Positions 49,021-57,910 of a stretch of 64,000 nt of DNA are shown piece by piece (positions within the stretch are counted from its first letter, which is position 1; every line of letters starts with the position of its first letter). The DNA comes from Histomonas meleagridis. Lineage: Eukaryota; Parabasalia; Tritrichomonadida; Dientamoebidae. The position numbers were made by a program, and so were the translations under genes. The notes under the pieces were generated by a model. It saw only the letters and a program-made list of their open reading frames with translations. It was not told where the DNA came from and searched no databases. The stretch lies in assembly GCA_020186115.1 (NCBI GenBank), contig WSYJ01000099.1:248001-312000 (forward strand). Direction: 5' to 3'.

Positions 49021-49443
49021 ATGAACAATAGAAAGGAAAAAGAAATAAACTTATTGGATTATCAAGTTAATAATATTGATGAAAGTATCAAAGATAATTA
49101 TTCTTCTGGAGTTAATAAAAATACACAAAACAAATATATTAGATATGATATTAAACCAACTCAAATGTATTATAATGAAAGGATATATAATGAAAGATCA
49201 GGAATAACTGTTGATCTTCATGGTTGTAATAAAGAAGAAACTTATGTAGTATTTAAAAACTCGATTCGGAAGGCAAGAAGAAAAAACATTTCACACGTTA
49301 ATTTTATCACTGGAAAAGGATGTCATTCTATTGGTCATATTTCAGTTCTGCGGCCATATGTTTTAAATTTATGCAAAACAAAAAATATTGAAGCGAAGAT
49401 CTTACCTGAAAACAAAGGTGTAATACGTTGTAAGATTGAATAA
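49021..49443 (+). CDS. Smr-domain protein
   Basis: The 140-residue protein has a disordered N-terminal half and a C-terminal Smr domain, with GITVDLHGCNKEE (DLHG at 65-68) and NFITGKGCHSIGHISVLRPYV (TGKG at 97-100). Smr domains are RNA or DNA nucleases or binding modules, often in mRNA surveillance and ribosome-collision responses. Here the DLHG and TGKG motifs are both intact. The N-terminal tract is rich in Asn, Lys and Ile. Confidence 0.85.
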   Translation: MNNRKEKEINLLDYQVNNIDESIKDNYSSGVNKNTQNKYIRYDIKPTQMYYNERIYNERSGITVDLHGCNKEETYVVFKNSIRKARRKNISHVNFITGKGCHSIGHISVLRPYVLNLCKTKNIEAKILPENKGVIRCKIE

Positions 49444-49497
49444 ATTTATTCACATCTAATTTTATATTATAACATTTATTTAAAATGAATCAAATTA

Positions 49498-50223
49498 TTA
49501 TGTTTCAAAATCCAAATTAATTTTCTTTGTTTCGATAAGTTTTTTGATCAAATAACAAATTCCAAGTGTTGCCGCATCTTGTGAAAACAAACAAATATCA
49601 TCAAATGGAACAAAGTGTTGAGTAATTTGCTCATCTTCATCAACACCACCATTTCTCCCTTCAATTGTTTCAATTTCTTTTTGCGTCATCGCTTTCTTTA
49701 CAACATAAGTTGCAACAAATTCATCAAAAAATTGTGGAAACGTATGGAATGTAGGCGTTTCATTATGTACTATTTGCCCAACATCTATTAGTTCGCTTCT
49801 GTTGATACTAATTCCACATTCTTCTTTGAATTCTCTGATTGCTGTCAATTCATAATCAGTGGAATCATCAGCTAATCCAGCTGGAAATTCATATGTGAGA
49901 CCGCCAAAAGCAATACGTGGTTGTTTGACTAACATTGTCATGATTTGACCTGTTTCAATACATTTGATTAATGGTACAATTGATACAGATCCACCGGATA
50001 AAATAAATATTTCTGTTGATACTATATCATTTCTTGAGTATGTAACTTCACATTCAATAAATCCAACTCTTGGACCAGGGAAAATATCAATTGTATTTAG
50101 TTTTAATTTTTGGATTGTGATACTTGGATCAATTGTTCTTATCCAATGTTTCAACAAGGATGACTTTAAAAGTAAATCTTTAGGGTATTCCTTGGGATAT
50201 TCTATTGGAAAGTCAAATTCCAT
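49498..50223 (-). CDS. Nudix hydrolase, ADP-ribose pyrophosphatase-like
   Basis: The 241-residue protein has a Nudix fold. The box spans about 116-138 and reads GLADDSTDYELTAIREFKEE, followed by CGI. The metal-binding REFKEECG half (130-137) is intact, but the glutamate expected at the seventh position of the box is Thr122. The preceding YEFPAG matches ADP-ribose/nucleoside-diphosphate-sugar pyrophosphatases, which cleave NDP-X into NMP and X-P. Catalysis probably survives, since the REUxEE glutamates hold the metals. No targeting signal. Confidence 0.82.
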   Translation of the reverse strand: MEFDFPIEYPKEYPKDLLLKSSLLKHWIRTIDPSITIQKLKLNTIDIFPGPRVGFIECEVTYSRNDIVSTEIFILSGGSVSIVPLIKCIETGQIMTMLVKQPRIAFGGLTYEFPAGLADDSTDYELTAIREFKEECGISINRSELIDVGQIVHNETPTFHTFPQFFDEFVATYVVKKAMTQKEIETIEGRNGGVDEDEQITQHFVPFDDICLFSQDAATLGICYLIKKLIETKKINLDFET

Positions 50224-50296
50224 TCGTTAATATCATATCACATTTCATACAAAATGAAAATTAAACATAAAAAAATTGTTTAACATTAAAAATATA

Positions 50297-51253
50297 TTAA
50301 GTAATACTTGTCTTCGAGTTGTATATTGCTTTGTTTGTTCTCCCAAGTTCACGGTTCATGATTGACTGTGAATTATAAAGATCAGCATTAAATTCTAACT
50401 TTTCCCGTTTTACAGTCGGAGATAAATCAAAAGGTATTGGTCTTTTAAGTTGAGGTATTGGCCTAGTCGGTTTGAATTTTTGGTTATGTATTTCATCGCA
50501 AAATGTATTTTGATAATTTGTTCTGAACAAACAATTTACAGATCTTGTTTTTAGCCTAGAGCCTGCACACTGCACTGGCTTTATTGTAGTGTGGTCTGGC
50601 GTATAAATATGATCTTGTTTCAATGTTTCTTTTGTTAGCTTTCCTTCATTTATTGGATCAAGTTGCGATGTACGAGGAATTGGATTTATTGGATACTGAT
50701 TGGATTTTTTCTCTGTCCATATAAGTAATTCGTTCATAAGAGATTCAGCAGCGCCAGCACAATTTATTAATTTTTCCGCAACAGATGGTTTTAAGAGTTT
50801 TTTCATGATAAAAATAGTGTAGCTTCTCTTAGCATCTGTTTTTGGTGTTTGAGCAGGGGGTTCTTTCTTTTCTGGATTGAATACATCTTTGATTTGGCTT
50901 TTTTGAAAACGATTTGATCCAGTTTTAAGTGGTGGAGTTGGCCCAAATATTGCTTTATTGAAATCAAAAACACCTGTTGTTGTTTGAATTACTAAATCTG
51001 CTCTTGTTGTTGGTTGAAAATTATTAACTTTTGATGTTTCATCATGTAACTCTCCTCTCAAGAGTGAGTATAGCTTATTTCTTTTTTTTGTGCTTTGAAT
51101 AAGAGTCCAATCATAAATCGGCTTAATATATTCTTGACGAAAACTTTTGTTTATGAGGTCCATATCTTGCGATTGAATAGGGCGTGTCTTTTCCATTTCA
51201 TTCATGTACCTTTCATTCGTTTTAAGATGGTAATCGACAGAATGAAGAGCCAT
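50297..51253 (-). CDS. Unknown protein with Pro/Thr-rich segments
   Basis: ATG 51253 gives 318 residues without a recognised fold. The sequence alternates short helical stretches with Pro/Lys/Thr-rich disordered parts (PTRPIPQLKRPIPFDL) and repeated Arg-Pro and Asn-Pro turns. The style resembles microtubule-associated or axonemal inner proteins, but that is only an impression. GCGCCAAAT lies directly before the ATG (51254-51262), and the adjacent ankyrin gene is divergent with 111 bp between starts. Confidence 0.65.
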   Translation of the reverse strand: MALHSVDYHLKTNERYMNEMEKTRPIQSQDMDLINKSFRQEYIKPIYDWTLIQSTKKRNKLYSLLRGELHDETSKVNNFQPTTRADLVIQTTTGVFDFNKAIFGPTPPLKTGSNRFQKSQIKDVFNPEKKEPPAQTPKTDAKRSYTIFIMKKLLKPSVAEKLINCAGAAESLMNELLIWTEKKSNQYPINPIPRTSQLDPINEGKLTKETLKQDHIYTPDHTTIKPVQCAGSRLKTRSVNCLFRTNYQNTFCDEIHNQKFKPTRPIPQLKRPIPFDLSPTVKREKLEFNADLYNSQSIMNRELGRTNKAIYNSKTSIT

Positions 51254-51364
51254 ATTTGGCGCTTATGTTCATAACGAACAATTAACGTGCTCTCGAAATC
51301 TGATAAACGGTCGAAACTAACGTTAATAATTAACGTCAATATATTATCAAAAAGTTAATATTGA
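51254..51364. promoter_or_regulatory. Divergent promoter of unknown gene and ankyrin locus E
   Basis: The 111-bp spacer holds GCGCCAAAT next to the minus start, AACGAACAATTAACGT, AAACGGTCGAAAC and TTAACGT repeats. It is the densest cluster of AACG cores in the window and sits between two starts. Confidence 0.45.
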
Positions 51365-52603
51365 ATGTTGGGCGCAAAAGAAGAAAAAATTACAAACAAT
51401 ATAAATGAATTGGATACACTTCTTCTGATTGAACATGTTATCTTTGATTTGAGTAAAGAGAATATAGAGCAATCTGTAAAATGTATAATTGACCAATTTG
51501 ACGAAATTCATACTTCATCTTTTAATTTACTTCTTATTCAAATGATATATTTATGTCTTTCTATAAAAATGATTGATCCTGGTATTTATTTAAGTTTAAT
51601 AAAACAAATAAAAAATTATCATATTTCTTTAAAGAAAGAAAAGAATACATCGATTTTATGGATGTTTATAATTTTTCTCCTTCGTGCCAATGATACACAA
51701 GAACCGCAATATCTTTTTTATTATATGATAGAAAATCACATAATTAAACCAATAATTACTCAAAAGAGAAGATTTAAATCTTTTCCAATTTTTGCACATT
51801 ACAGATCAAAAGAAGAAAATGAAAAAATAAATTATGTTAAATTCATGAAACAAATCCATAACAATTATGACGAACTATCAAAAAATGATTGGGCACTTCA
51901 TAAGAAATATATTGAGGAAGGACATAATCCAAATGAAATAGCAAAAATAATTCGGCTTGATGAAATCGAAAAACTTCAAGAAATATCATCACAAACAAAT
52001 TTTAATTTCAATCAATATGTTATACCATCACTTTATGAAAAGTGTTCATTTATTAACAAAGAAAATGTTTCATTAATTGATTATGCAGCATTTTTTTCTT
52101 CTGTTAAATGTTTTAAATATTTACTTATGAACAATGCAAACGTAAATAATACAGGCAAATATGCGATTGCAGGTGGAAATGAAGAAATTATTCATTTATG
52201 TGAGCAAAATCATGCATCATTTGAAAATGCATATGAAACTGCTATTAAATTTCATAAAAATGAAATTTTTCATTATCTTTATGATAGTAAAATTGCTGAT
52301 AATAAAGATTTGGTTAAATTAGGAAAGTTCTGTATTTTATATCATAATTATGAAATTTTTACATTTTTACATAATGAAGGAATGGAAGTTAATGATAATA
52401 TTATTAATGAATCAGCAAGAACTGGAAATTTATATTTAACAAGATATTTAAGTAAAAAATACCAAATTCCAAAAAATATTTTAATTTTTTCAACAGAGTC
52501 AGGATATATAGAACTTTTTATGTATACTTTGGGGCAAAAAGGAATTGATATTAATGCTAAAGATATATATTTGTTTCCTTTGAAATTTGATTTGATAATT
52601 TAA
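51365..52603 (+). CDS. DUF3447/ankyrin repeat protein (locus E)
   Basis: The 412-residue protein is the best-preserved family member. A helical N-terminal region (about 1-160) precedes NDWALHKKYIEEGHNPNE. Then comes IRLDEIEKLQEIS, ankyrin-like repeats around YAAFFSSVKCFKYLL, the DUF3447 core with HLCEQNHASFENAYETA, and two late repeats ending GIDINAKDIYLF. The stop at 52601-52603 lies just where the AT-rich insert begins, and five cassettes follow. Ankyrin repeats mediate protein binding; the partner is unknown. It may be a complete gene with an adventitious tail, or the first exon-like part of a longer coding unit. Confidence 0.82.
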   Translation: MLGAKEEKITNNINELDTLLLIEHVIFDLSKENIEQSVKCIIDQFDEIHTSSFNLLLIQMIYLCLSIKMIDPGIYLSLIKQIKNYHISLKKEKNTSILWMFIIFLLRANDTQEPQYLFYYMIENHIIKPIITQKRRFKSFPIFAHYRSKEENEKINYVKFMKQIHNNYDELSKNDWALHKKYIEEGHNPNEIAKIIRLDEIEKLQEISSQTNFNFNQYVIPSLYEKCSFINKENVSLIDYAAFFSSVKCFKYLLMNNANVNNTGKYAIAGGNEEIIHLCEQNHASFENAYETAIKFHKNEIFHYLYDSKIADNKDLVKLGKFCILYHNYEIFTFLHNEGMEVNDNIINESARTGNLYLTRYLSKKYQIPKNILIFSTESGYIELFMYTLGQKGIDINAKDIYLFPLKFDLII

Positions 52604-53412
52604 TACTTGAAAACAATATTTGGAAATCATTTAAATTATATGAAACAGCACTTATTTATTCATCTTGGAATGGTTATACAGAAATAGTTAAATTACTTCT
52701 TGAACAAGAAGGAATTGATATTAATGCTAAAGATACTTATTTGTTATATTTAAAATTTATTTTAATTATTTTGGAATATTGCAAAATAATATTTGGAAAT
52801 TATTTTAATTATTTAATACAGCACTTATTTATGCATCTGGATATGGTCATACAGAAATCGTTAAATTACTTCTTGAACAAGAAGGAATTGATATTAATGC
52901 TAAAGATAATTTTTATTTTAACAATTTGATATTTCAGAATAATATTTGGAAATTATTTATATTATTTCGAACAGCACTTATGTATGCATCATCAAATGGT
53001 TACACTGAAATAGCCAAATTACTTCTTGAACAAAAAGGAATTGATATTAATGATAAAGATATTTATTTGTTTTATTTAATATTTATTTTAATAATTTTAT
53101 ATTCCAAAATAATATTTGGAAATTATTTATATTATTTCGAACAGCACTTATGACTGCATCTTCAAAAGGTCATACAGAAATAGTTAAATTACTTCTTGAA
53201 CAAAAAGGAATTGATATTAATTCTAAAGATAATTTTTATTTTAATAATTTGATATTTCAAAATAATATTTAAAAATTATTTAAATTATTTGAAACAGCAC
53301 TTATTTTGGCATCTTATTATGGTCGTACAGAAATAGTTAAATTACTTCTTGAACAAAAAGGAATTGATATCAATACTAAAGAAAAAGTTCATTTTGTTAA
53401 TTTAATATTCTA
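52604..53412 (+). repeat. Five ankyrin cassettes with 17-nt frame-toggling inserts (locus E)
   Basis: After the stop of the preceding gene, the GGAATTGATATTAATG motif recurs at 52541, 52711, 52884, 53037, 53207 and 53360, giving intervals of 170, 173, 153, 170 and 153 nt. Each interval holds a 33-residue ankyrin unit plus an AT-rich insert with AATAATATTTGGAAATTATT. The 153-nt cassettes are multiples of three and read through (NFYFNNLIFQNNIWKLF). The 170- and 173-nt ones shift the frame because the insert is 17-20 nt longer near its 5' end. No GT-type 5' splice site is consistent across inserts. Confidence 0.8.
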
Positions 53413-53833
53413 ATAAATAATTTGGTAATTTCTCTAATGATCTATCATAAATCTCGAAATCAAAAATATACCTGTATATTTTTTGTTTTGTTTGTTTGAG
53501 AATCGAATTAAATAGTGAAGAAGGATTCAAATGGATATTTACGAATTGTTAATTAAATATTATAATTCACAATATAACAGTGAGTATTCATAAATTGGAA
53601 ATGGAAATGTTTGCGTTTTTTGAAATACTCCGTGCAGCACATTAACTTTACTCTATTTAATCAAAAACTTAGCTCTCCCAAATATAATAAAAGGTTTTCG
53701 ATCAAAATATTCACATATTATAATACCAAATCAAAAGTTTTATTTAAATTTAATTTTTAGATATGTAAATTTTCCAATATTTTATTAAAAATGCTGAATA
53801 ACTTTTGAAAGTAAATATTGGTTTTTTGCGGCA
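53413..53833. other. Intergenic region after the cassette array
   Basis: AT-rich spacer leading to the minisatellite at 53834; no gene seen. Confidence 0.4.
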
Positions 53834-53990
53834 TTACTATCATGTAAACACTTTCACTATCATATAAACACTTTCACTATCATATAAACACTTTCACTAT
53901 CATATAAACACTTTCACTATCATATAAACACTTTCACTATCATATAAACACTTTCACTATCATATAAACACTTTCACTATCATGTAAACA
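53834..53990. repeat. 20-bp minisatellite, about eight copies
   Basis: The unit CTTTCACTATCATATAAACA repeats head to tail; CATRTAAACA occurs at 53841 and every 20 bp to 53981. The first and last copies have CATG in place of CATA; the six internal copies are identical. It lies 95 bp downstream of the 3' end of the minus-strand gene at 54087. There are no spacers between the copies, so it is not a CRISPR array. Confidence 0.9.
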
Positions 53991-54086
53991 TTTGTATGCA
54001 TCGAAATAAATAGTGAAGCGGCGGATGTTAATGTTCGCAATATAAAAACAAACAAAAAAGAACGTTAAGCACAGAATCATTTAATT

Positions 54087-56534
54087 TTATTTCGATGTCA
54101 CTTTCTGTGCGTCAGCGCCTGCCTTTGCGATGATTTCCTTCAGTTCGTCAATTGACGTCACCAACTTCGTTGCCTTTCCTTGTACTTCCTCGGCCACTTT
54201 CTCTATTTTACCGTCGACTTTCGCCTGTGCGTCTTCAAGCTTCAGGTATCCCTCGGTCACTTTCTGCGCTATTTGTTCTCCGACTGTACTTCCTGTGAAT
54301 ATCTTTGTGACCAAGTCCAAGTCCCTGCAGAACTCGCTCGAGCCCTCCATGTCGATGAACTCCATGAAACGCTTCTCTGATAACTCAATGATTGTTCCTA
54401 CGTTACCCGACGCGTCTTTGTACACATCCATTCCATCGCTGACAGTTTTCACTAATGTCAATGAAGCGCTTTTCGCCTTATCCATAGCCTCGTCGATTTC
54501 CTTATAGAGCGTAGTGTTTAGTCCTAAGAGAACAAGTTTCGCAAGTGTAATCTCTGCTGCTGACTGAAGCTCTTGTGGAATAGTCTTGCGTAATGTTTCG
54601 ACTTGTTTAACAATTTCTTCGCCTTGTTTCACTACGTCGTACTTGCGTAAGTCAATTCCAAGTTCCGCGAGATCATTAAGTGCTTCGGTAACTTTACCTT
54701 TACGTAATGACTCAATTGATGTCTTACCTTGTTGAATGATATCTTTACCTTGTTTGTATAATGCGTCTCCTTGTTTATATAATGTTTCTCCTTTCTTGTA
54801 TAACTCAAGCGCGTTTTGTATCGCTTGATTCTTCTCAATGTCAATTCCAATCTTCTTAAGTTCTGTCGAAGCTTCATCGATTTTACCTTTCTTCGCATAT
54901 TCATATGCTGTTTTACCGATTTCAACTTTCGATTCGATTTCTTTATAATATGTAAGTCCTGTTTGTACTGCTTTACTTGAAGTTACATCAATTCCTGCCT
55001 TTTGTAAGTATGTAATAGTTTGTTTAACATCGCCTTTCTTTGCATAATCATAAGCAGTCTTTGCGTTTTGTAATTTTGCAGTTACTTCGTTATAATATGT
55101 TAAGCATTGGTTGACTTTTTGGTTCTTTGTTACATCCAAACCTGCTTGTTGAAGTAATGATACTGCACTATTAACTTTACCTTTCTTAATTGCTTCGTAA
55201 GCAGCTTTACCTAATTGAAGCTTCTCCTTTCCTTGTTTGTATAATGTCTCGCCTTGATAATATAAGTTCGAAGCTTTATCAAATAATTGTTCAGCTTTTG
55301 TGTACAATGAATTCTTACGAATGTCTAAGCCTAACTCTGCAAGGCCATCAATAGCTTTACCGAAGTGTCCTGTCTTGATTGCTTCTGTAACTTGTTTACC
55401 TTTCTTATACATATCATAACCTCGTTGATAATATTCTAAACCTTGTTGAAGGATTTCGCTCTTTGCGATTAATTGTTTGGCTGCGTCAACAGAGATAATC
55501 GATGTAACACCACTGATGATTTGTGTGTAATCGCCATTCTTAATTCCTTTATAGATCATTTCGCCTTGTTGATAAAGTTGTTGTGCTTCATATACTTTAT
55601 CTGCAACAGCGCCAATTGGACCTCCAAAGTTACCTACAGCTTGTGCAATGCCGCCAAGTGTTGACATGAAATCTCCTTGCTTAACGCCTTGGTAAATAGA
55701 CATTCCGGCTTGGTATAATGCGTATGCTTTGTATGCGGTTGACATTGTGGCAGCAATGGATGCGGCAAGTCCAATTTGTCCGACAACTGGGACCCAGCAT
55801 GTGACAAAGCCAACATATGGTGCGACAGATTTGATGGTCTTAAATGCCGTTTTGACTTCAGCTTTGACGTCCCTGATCACGGGCTTGTACGCTTTGGCTG
55901 CAGCCTTGAGATCTTTGGTGACTTTCTTGCTGACATCTTTGATGATTTGTCCAGCTTTGCCTGGATTGGCGGCAATCTTGACTGAGGCTTGGGTGATCCT
56001 GGTGGCGACTTTGACTGCTGCAGTGGTGGCTTTGACAGTGGCTTTGGCTGTATCTTTAACTGTCTTGACTGTTTGCTTTACTGCTTTGGTAACCTTACTT
56101 TTTGCTTTCTTTGCTATTTTGGATACTTTTCTGGCGAGTTTTTTAGGTCTTGTAACTGTTTTGACAGCTGATTTTGCTGTTTGAGTGACTTTTTTCGCAG
56201 TTGATGAAGCAGTTTTGGTGACTGTTTTAGCAGCTTTGGATACAGTCTTTGTTGCTTTCTTAACTATCTTTTTTAATCCAAAATTACTTTCTGGTTCTTG
56301 AAAATCATCATTTATTTCATAATAATATTCGTACACTTCTTCATCGTCATCATCTTCGTCATCATTTTCTTCTGGTTCAAGATATTGAACTTCTTTATAT
56401 ACAATTTCATCATAATCATGTTCACGCATTTTACGTAAGAGGCTCTTGAGCGCGCCATGACTAAATTCATATATTTGGGGTCGTTGTCTACAATATCCAA
56501 ACACATTAAAGAGACAAAATGCGGACAAAAACAT
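54087..56534 (-). CDS. Secreted Lys/Ala-rich repeat protein
   Basis: The 815-residue protein starts with a signal peptide (MFLSAFCLFNVFGYC) followed by an Asp/Glu-rich acidic segment (about 50-80). A Lys/Ala/Thr/Val-rich tract resembling histone H1 (about 88-215) comes next, then a small hydrophobic Gly/Ala segment (about 238-268). About ten helical repeats of 50-60 residues follow (YYQRGYDMYKKGK, AIKTGHFGKAIDGLAELGLD). The C-terminus is helical. Base composition is clearly less AT-rich and codon use is biased, suggesting high expression. A surface or extracellular matrix-like role is possible. I recognise no family, and a bacterial origin is conceivable but unproven. Confidence 0.75.
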   Translation of the reverse strand: MFLSAFCLFNVFGYCRQRPQIYEFSHGALKSLLRKMREHDYDEIVYKEVQYLEPEENDDEDDDDEEVYEYYYEINDDFQEPESNFGLKKIVKKATKTVSKAAKTVTKTASSTAKKVTQTAKSAVKTVTRPKKLARKVSKIAKKAKSKVTKAVKQTVKTVKDTAKATVKATTAAVKVATRITQASVKIAANPGKAGQIIKDVSKKVTKDLKAAAKAYKPVIRDVKAEVKTAFKTIKSVAPYVGFVTCWVPVVGQIGLAASIAATMSTAYKAYALYQAGMSIYQGVKQGDFMSTLGGIAQAVGNFGGPIGAVADKVYEAQQLYQQGEMIYKGIKNGDYTQIISGVTSIISVDAAKQLIAKSEILQQGLEYYQRGYDMYKKGKQVTEAIKTGHFGKAIDGLAELGLDIRKNSLYTKAEQLFDKASNLYYQGETLYKQGKEKLQLGKAAYEAIKKGKVNSAVSLLQQAGLDVTKNQKVNQCLTYYNEVTAKLQNAKTAYDYAKKGDVKQTITYLQKAGIDVTSSKAVQTGLTYYKEIESKVEIGKTAYEYAKKGKIDEASTELKKIGIDIEKNQAIQNALELYKKGETLYKQGDALYKQGKDIIQQGKTSIESLRKGKVTEALNDLAELGIDLRKYDVVKQGEEIVKQVETLRKTIPQELQSAAEITLAKLVLLGLNTTLYKEIDEAMDKAKSASLTLVKTVSDGMDVYKDASGNVGTIIELSEKRFMEFIDMEGSSEFCRDLDLVTKIFTGSTVGEQIAQKVTEGYLKLEDAQAKVDGKIEKVAEEVQGKATKLVTSIDELKEIIAKAGADAQKVTSK

Positions 56535-56918
56535 TATTTATTGACATATGTCAACAGTTTGTTTCAAAAACAAAATGCAACAACAAAACCGTCCGGTCTT
56601 CGACACAGAATTTTTGAACGATTTACGCATTCAATAATCAACATGTGGATAAAAAGATGACTAACCTCCAAAAATACGCTCGCGATCGTATTAAGTGAGG
56701 CAGAAATAAAATTTCTCTCTTTTCTAAAAGGATAATGCAAATGGCATTGGGTTGCCAAGTAAAATCCTGGTTTAAAGATAACATTAACTACTTAATGATG
56801 CTTGTATTATCAATTTCATAATATTTCATTTAATATTTATATTTCTAGATTTATTTTAAGAACAAACAAAAACAAAAACATGAATATACATGAATATACA
56901 TTAATAACATACGCTTAA
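56535..56918. other. Intergenic region
   Basis: Upstream sequence of the secreted protein gene and 3' flank of the Rab gene. A GGGTTGCCAAGTAAAA block near 56749 is similar to the uS12 upstream block, but no start follows it closely. Confidence 0.35.
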
Positions 56919-57518
56919 CTAACAGCATTTATTTGTATCATTATCTTGCGTTTCTTCTGTTTCTAAAACCGTTAATCCTTTCCTACCTCTTGTAGGTGCT
57001 CTAGTGTTTGTAGTTGGTGTGCTTACTAAAGTTTCAGTTAAGTATCTGAAAAGCATATCAATGCCTTCGCCTGTTTTTGCAGAAACTTCAAAGTGATTGC
57101 ATCCGATTGAACGCGCATATTCAATGCCTTTTTGGGATGGAATAACACGTTGATTAGCCATATCAATTTTGTTTGCTACAACAACGATTTTAACATCATC
57201 ACCACGGTTTTGCTTTAGTTCTTTGTGCCATTGAACCATTCTGTCAAATGACCTTTGATCAATAACAGAATAAACTAAAAGTGCAGCTTGAGCTTCTTTA
57301 TAGTAAATTGGTGCAATAGCATGATATTCTTCCTGGCCTGCAGTATCCCATAAATGAAGCTCAATCATTCCTTTTGATGTTTCTACCTTTTTGGAATATA
57401 ATCCTGCTTGAACAGTAGATTTACGATGTGGGTCAAATTCACCTCTACTCCACTTCAATCCAATTGAGGTTTTACCAACACGGCCTTCGCCAAGGAAAAC
57501 AGCTTTATAGGAGTTCAT
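56919..57518 (-). CDS. Rab21-like small GTPase
   Basis: ATG 57518 (MNSYKAVFLGEG) is preferred to the non-ATG frame upstream. The 199-residue protein has all GTP-binding motifs: P-loop GEGRVGKTS (10-18), WDTAGQEEYHAIAPIYY (57-73) with the switch II Gln, NKID (116-119) and SAK (146-148). It ends in KCC, for double prenylation. The HAIAPIYYK segment is closest to Rab21/Rab5-type endocytic Rabs. It should cycle on endosomal membranes, possibly as a partner for a TBC GAP such as the one at 22884. GTGCCAAATTTT at 57528-57539 precedes the start by 9 nt. Confidence 0.93.
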   Translation of the reverse strand: MNSYKAVFLGEGRVGKTSIGLKWSRGEFDPHRKSTVQAGLYSKKVETSKGMIELHLWDTAGQEEYHAIAPIYYKEAQAALLVYSVIDQRSFDRMVQWHKELKQNRGDDVKIVVVANKIDMANQRVIPSQKGIEYARSIGCNHFEVSAKTGEGIDMLFRYLTETLVSTPTTNTRAPTRGRKGLTVLETEETQDNDTNKCC

Positions 57519-57527
57519 TTGTTTTTG

Positions 57528-57604
57528 AAAATTTGGCACACAGCACTTTTCCCCAGCCAATCATTAACAACCGATAGGCCAATTTCCGGTTAAAAACCGT
57601 TATA
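57528..57604 (-). promoter_or_regulatory. Composite promoter of the Rab gene
   Basis: On the minus strand, reading towards the gene: AACGGTTTTT (57595-57599 core), TTGGCTGGGGAAAA (57547-57560) and GTGCCAAATTTT (57528-57539). The first two also occur together upstream of the gene at 8626, there in opposite relative orientation for the G/C block. Confidence 0.45.
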
Positions 57605-57910
57605 TAAAAATTAACTTTCATCAATTTCTTTACTTAAATATTCTTTTCATTATCTATGTATTTTAACATGTAATTACATGGGTGTTGGTTATAGCTATAT
57701 CTTAATTAAACAAAATATTGATTTTTCTTTGTATGAATTATTCATTTTTTATGAGATTTTTTAGTATTTACTTCGTTTATGTTTGAATGGATTAGAGGCA
57801 ACCGACCTATTCAAATTTGATTTGGAATAAACGGATACATTAGAATTTGTTTGAAAATTCAAAATTTTGTTCTCAAAAATCTGACCCAAAAATGTTTCGT
57901 TATTCCATAA
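57605..57910. other. Divergent intergenic region
   Basis: AT-rich spacer between the Rab gene (-) and the PX gene (+); nothing recognised beyond the Rab promoter. Confidence 0.35.

Noticed and set aside
52604-53412. Canonical spliceosomal introns between ankyrin units
   Set aside because: The 3' ends look like ...CAG, but no consistent GT 5' site exists (the 153-nt cassettes have no usable GT at the boundary) and the trichomonad GTAYGT / ACTAACACACAG signals are absent.
53834-53990. CRISPR array
   Set aside because: Units are directly contiguous 20-mers with no spacers, in a eukaryotic context.
55729-56184. Plus-strand ORFs over the secreted Lys/Ala-rich gene
   Set aside because: They are reverse-frame shadows produced by the biased codon use of the real minus-strand gene.
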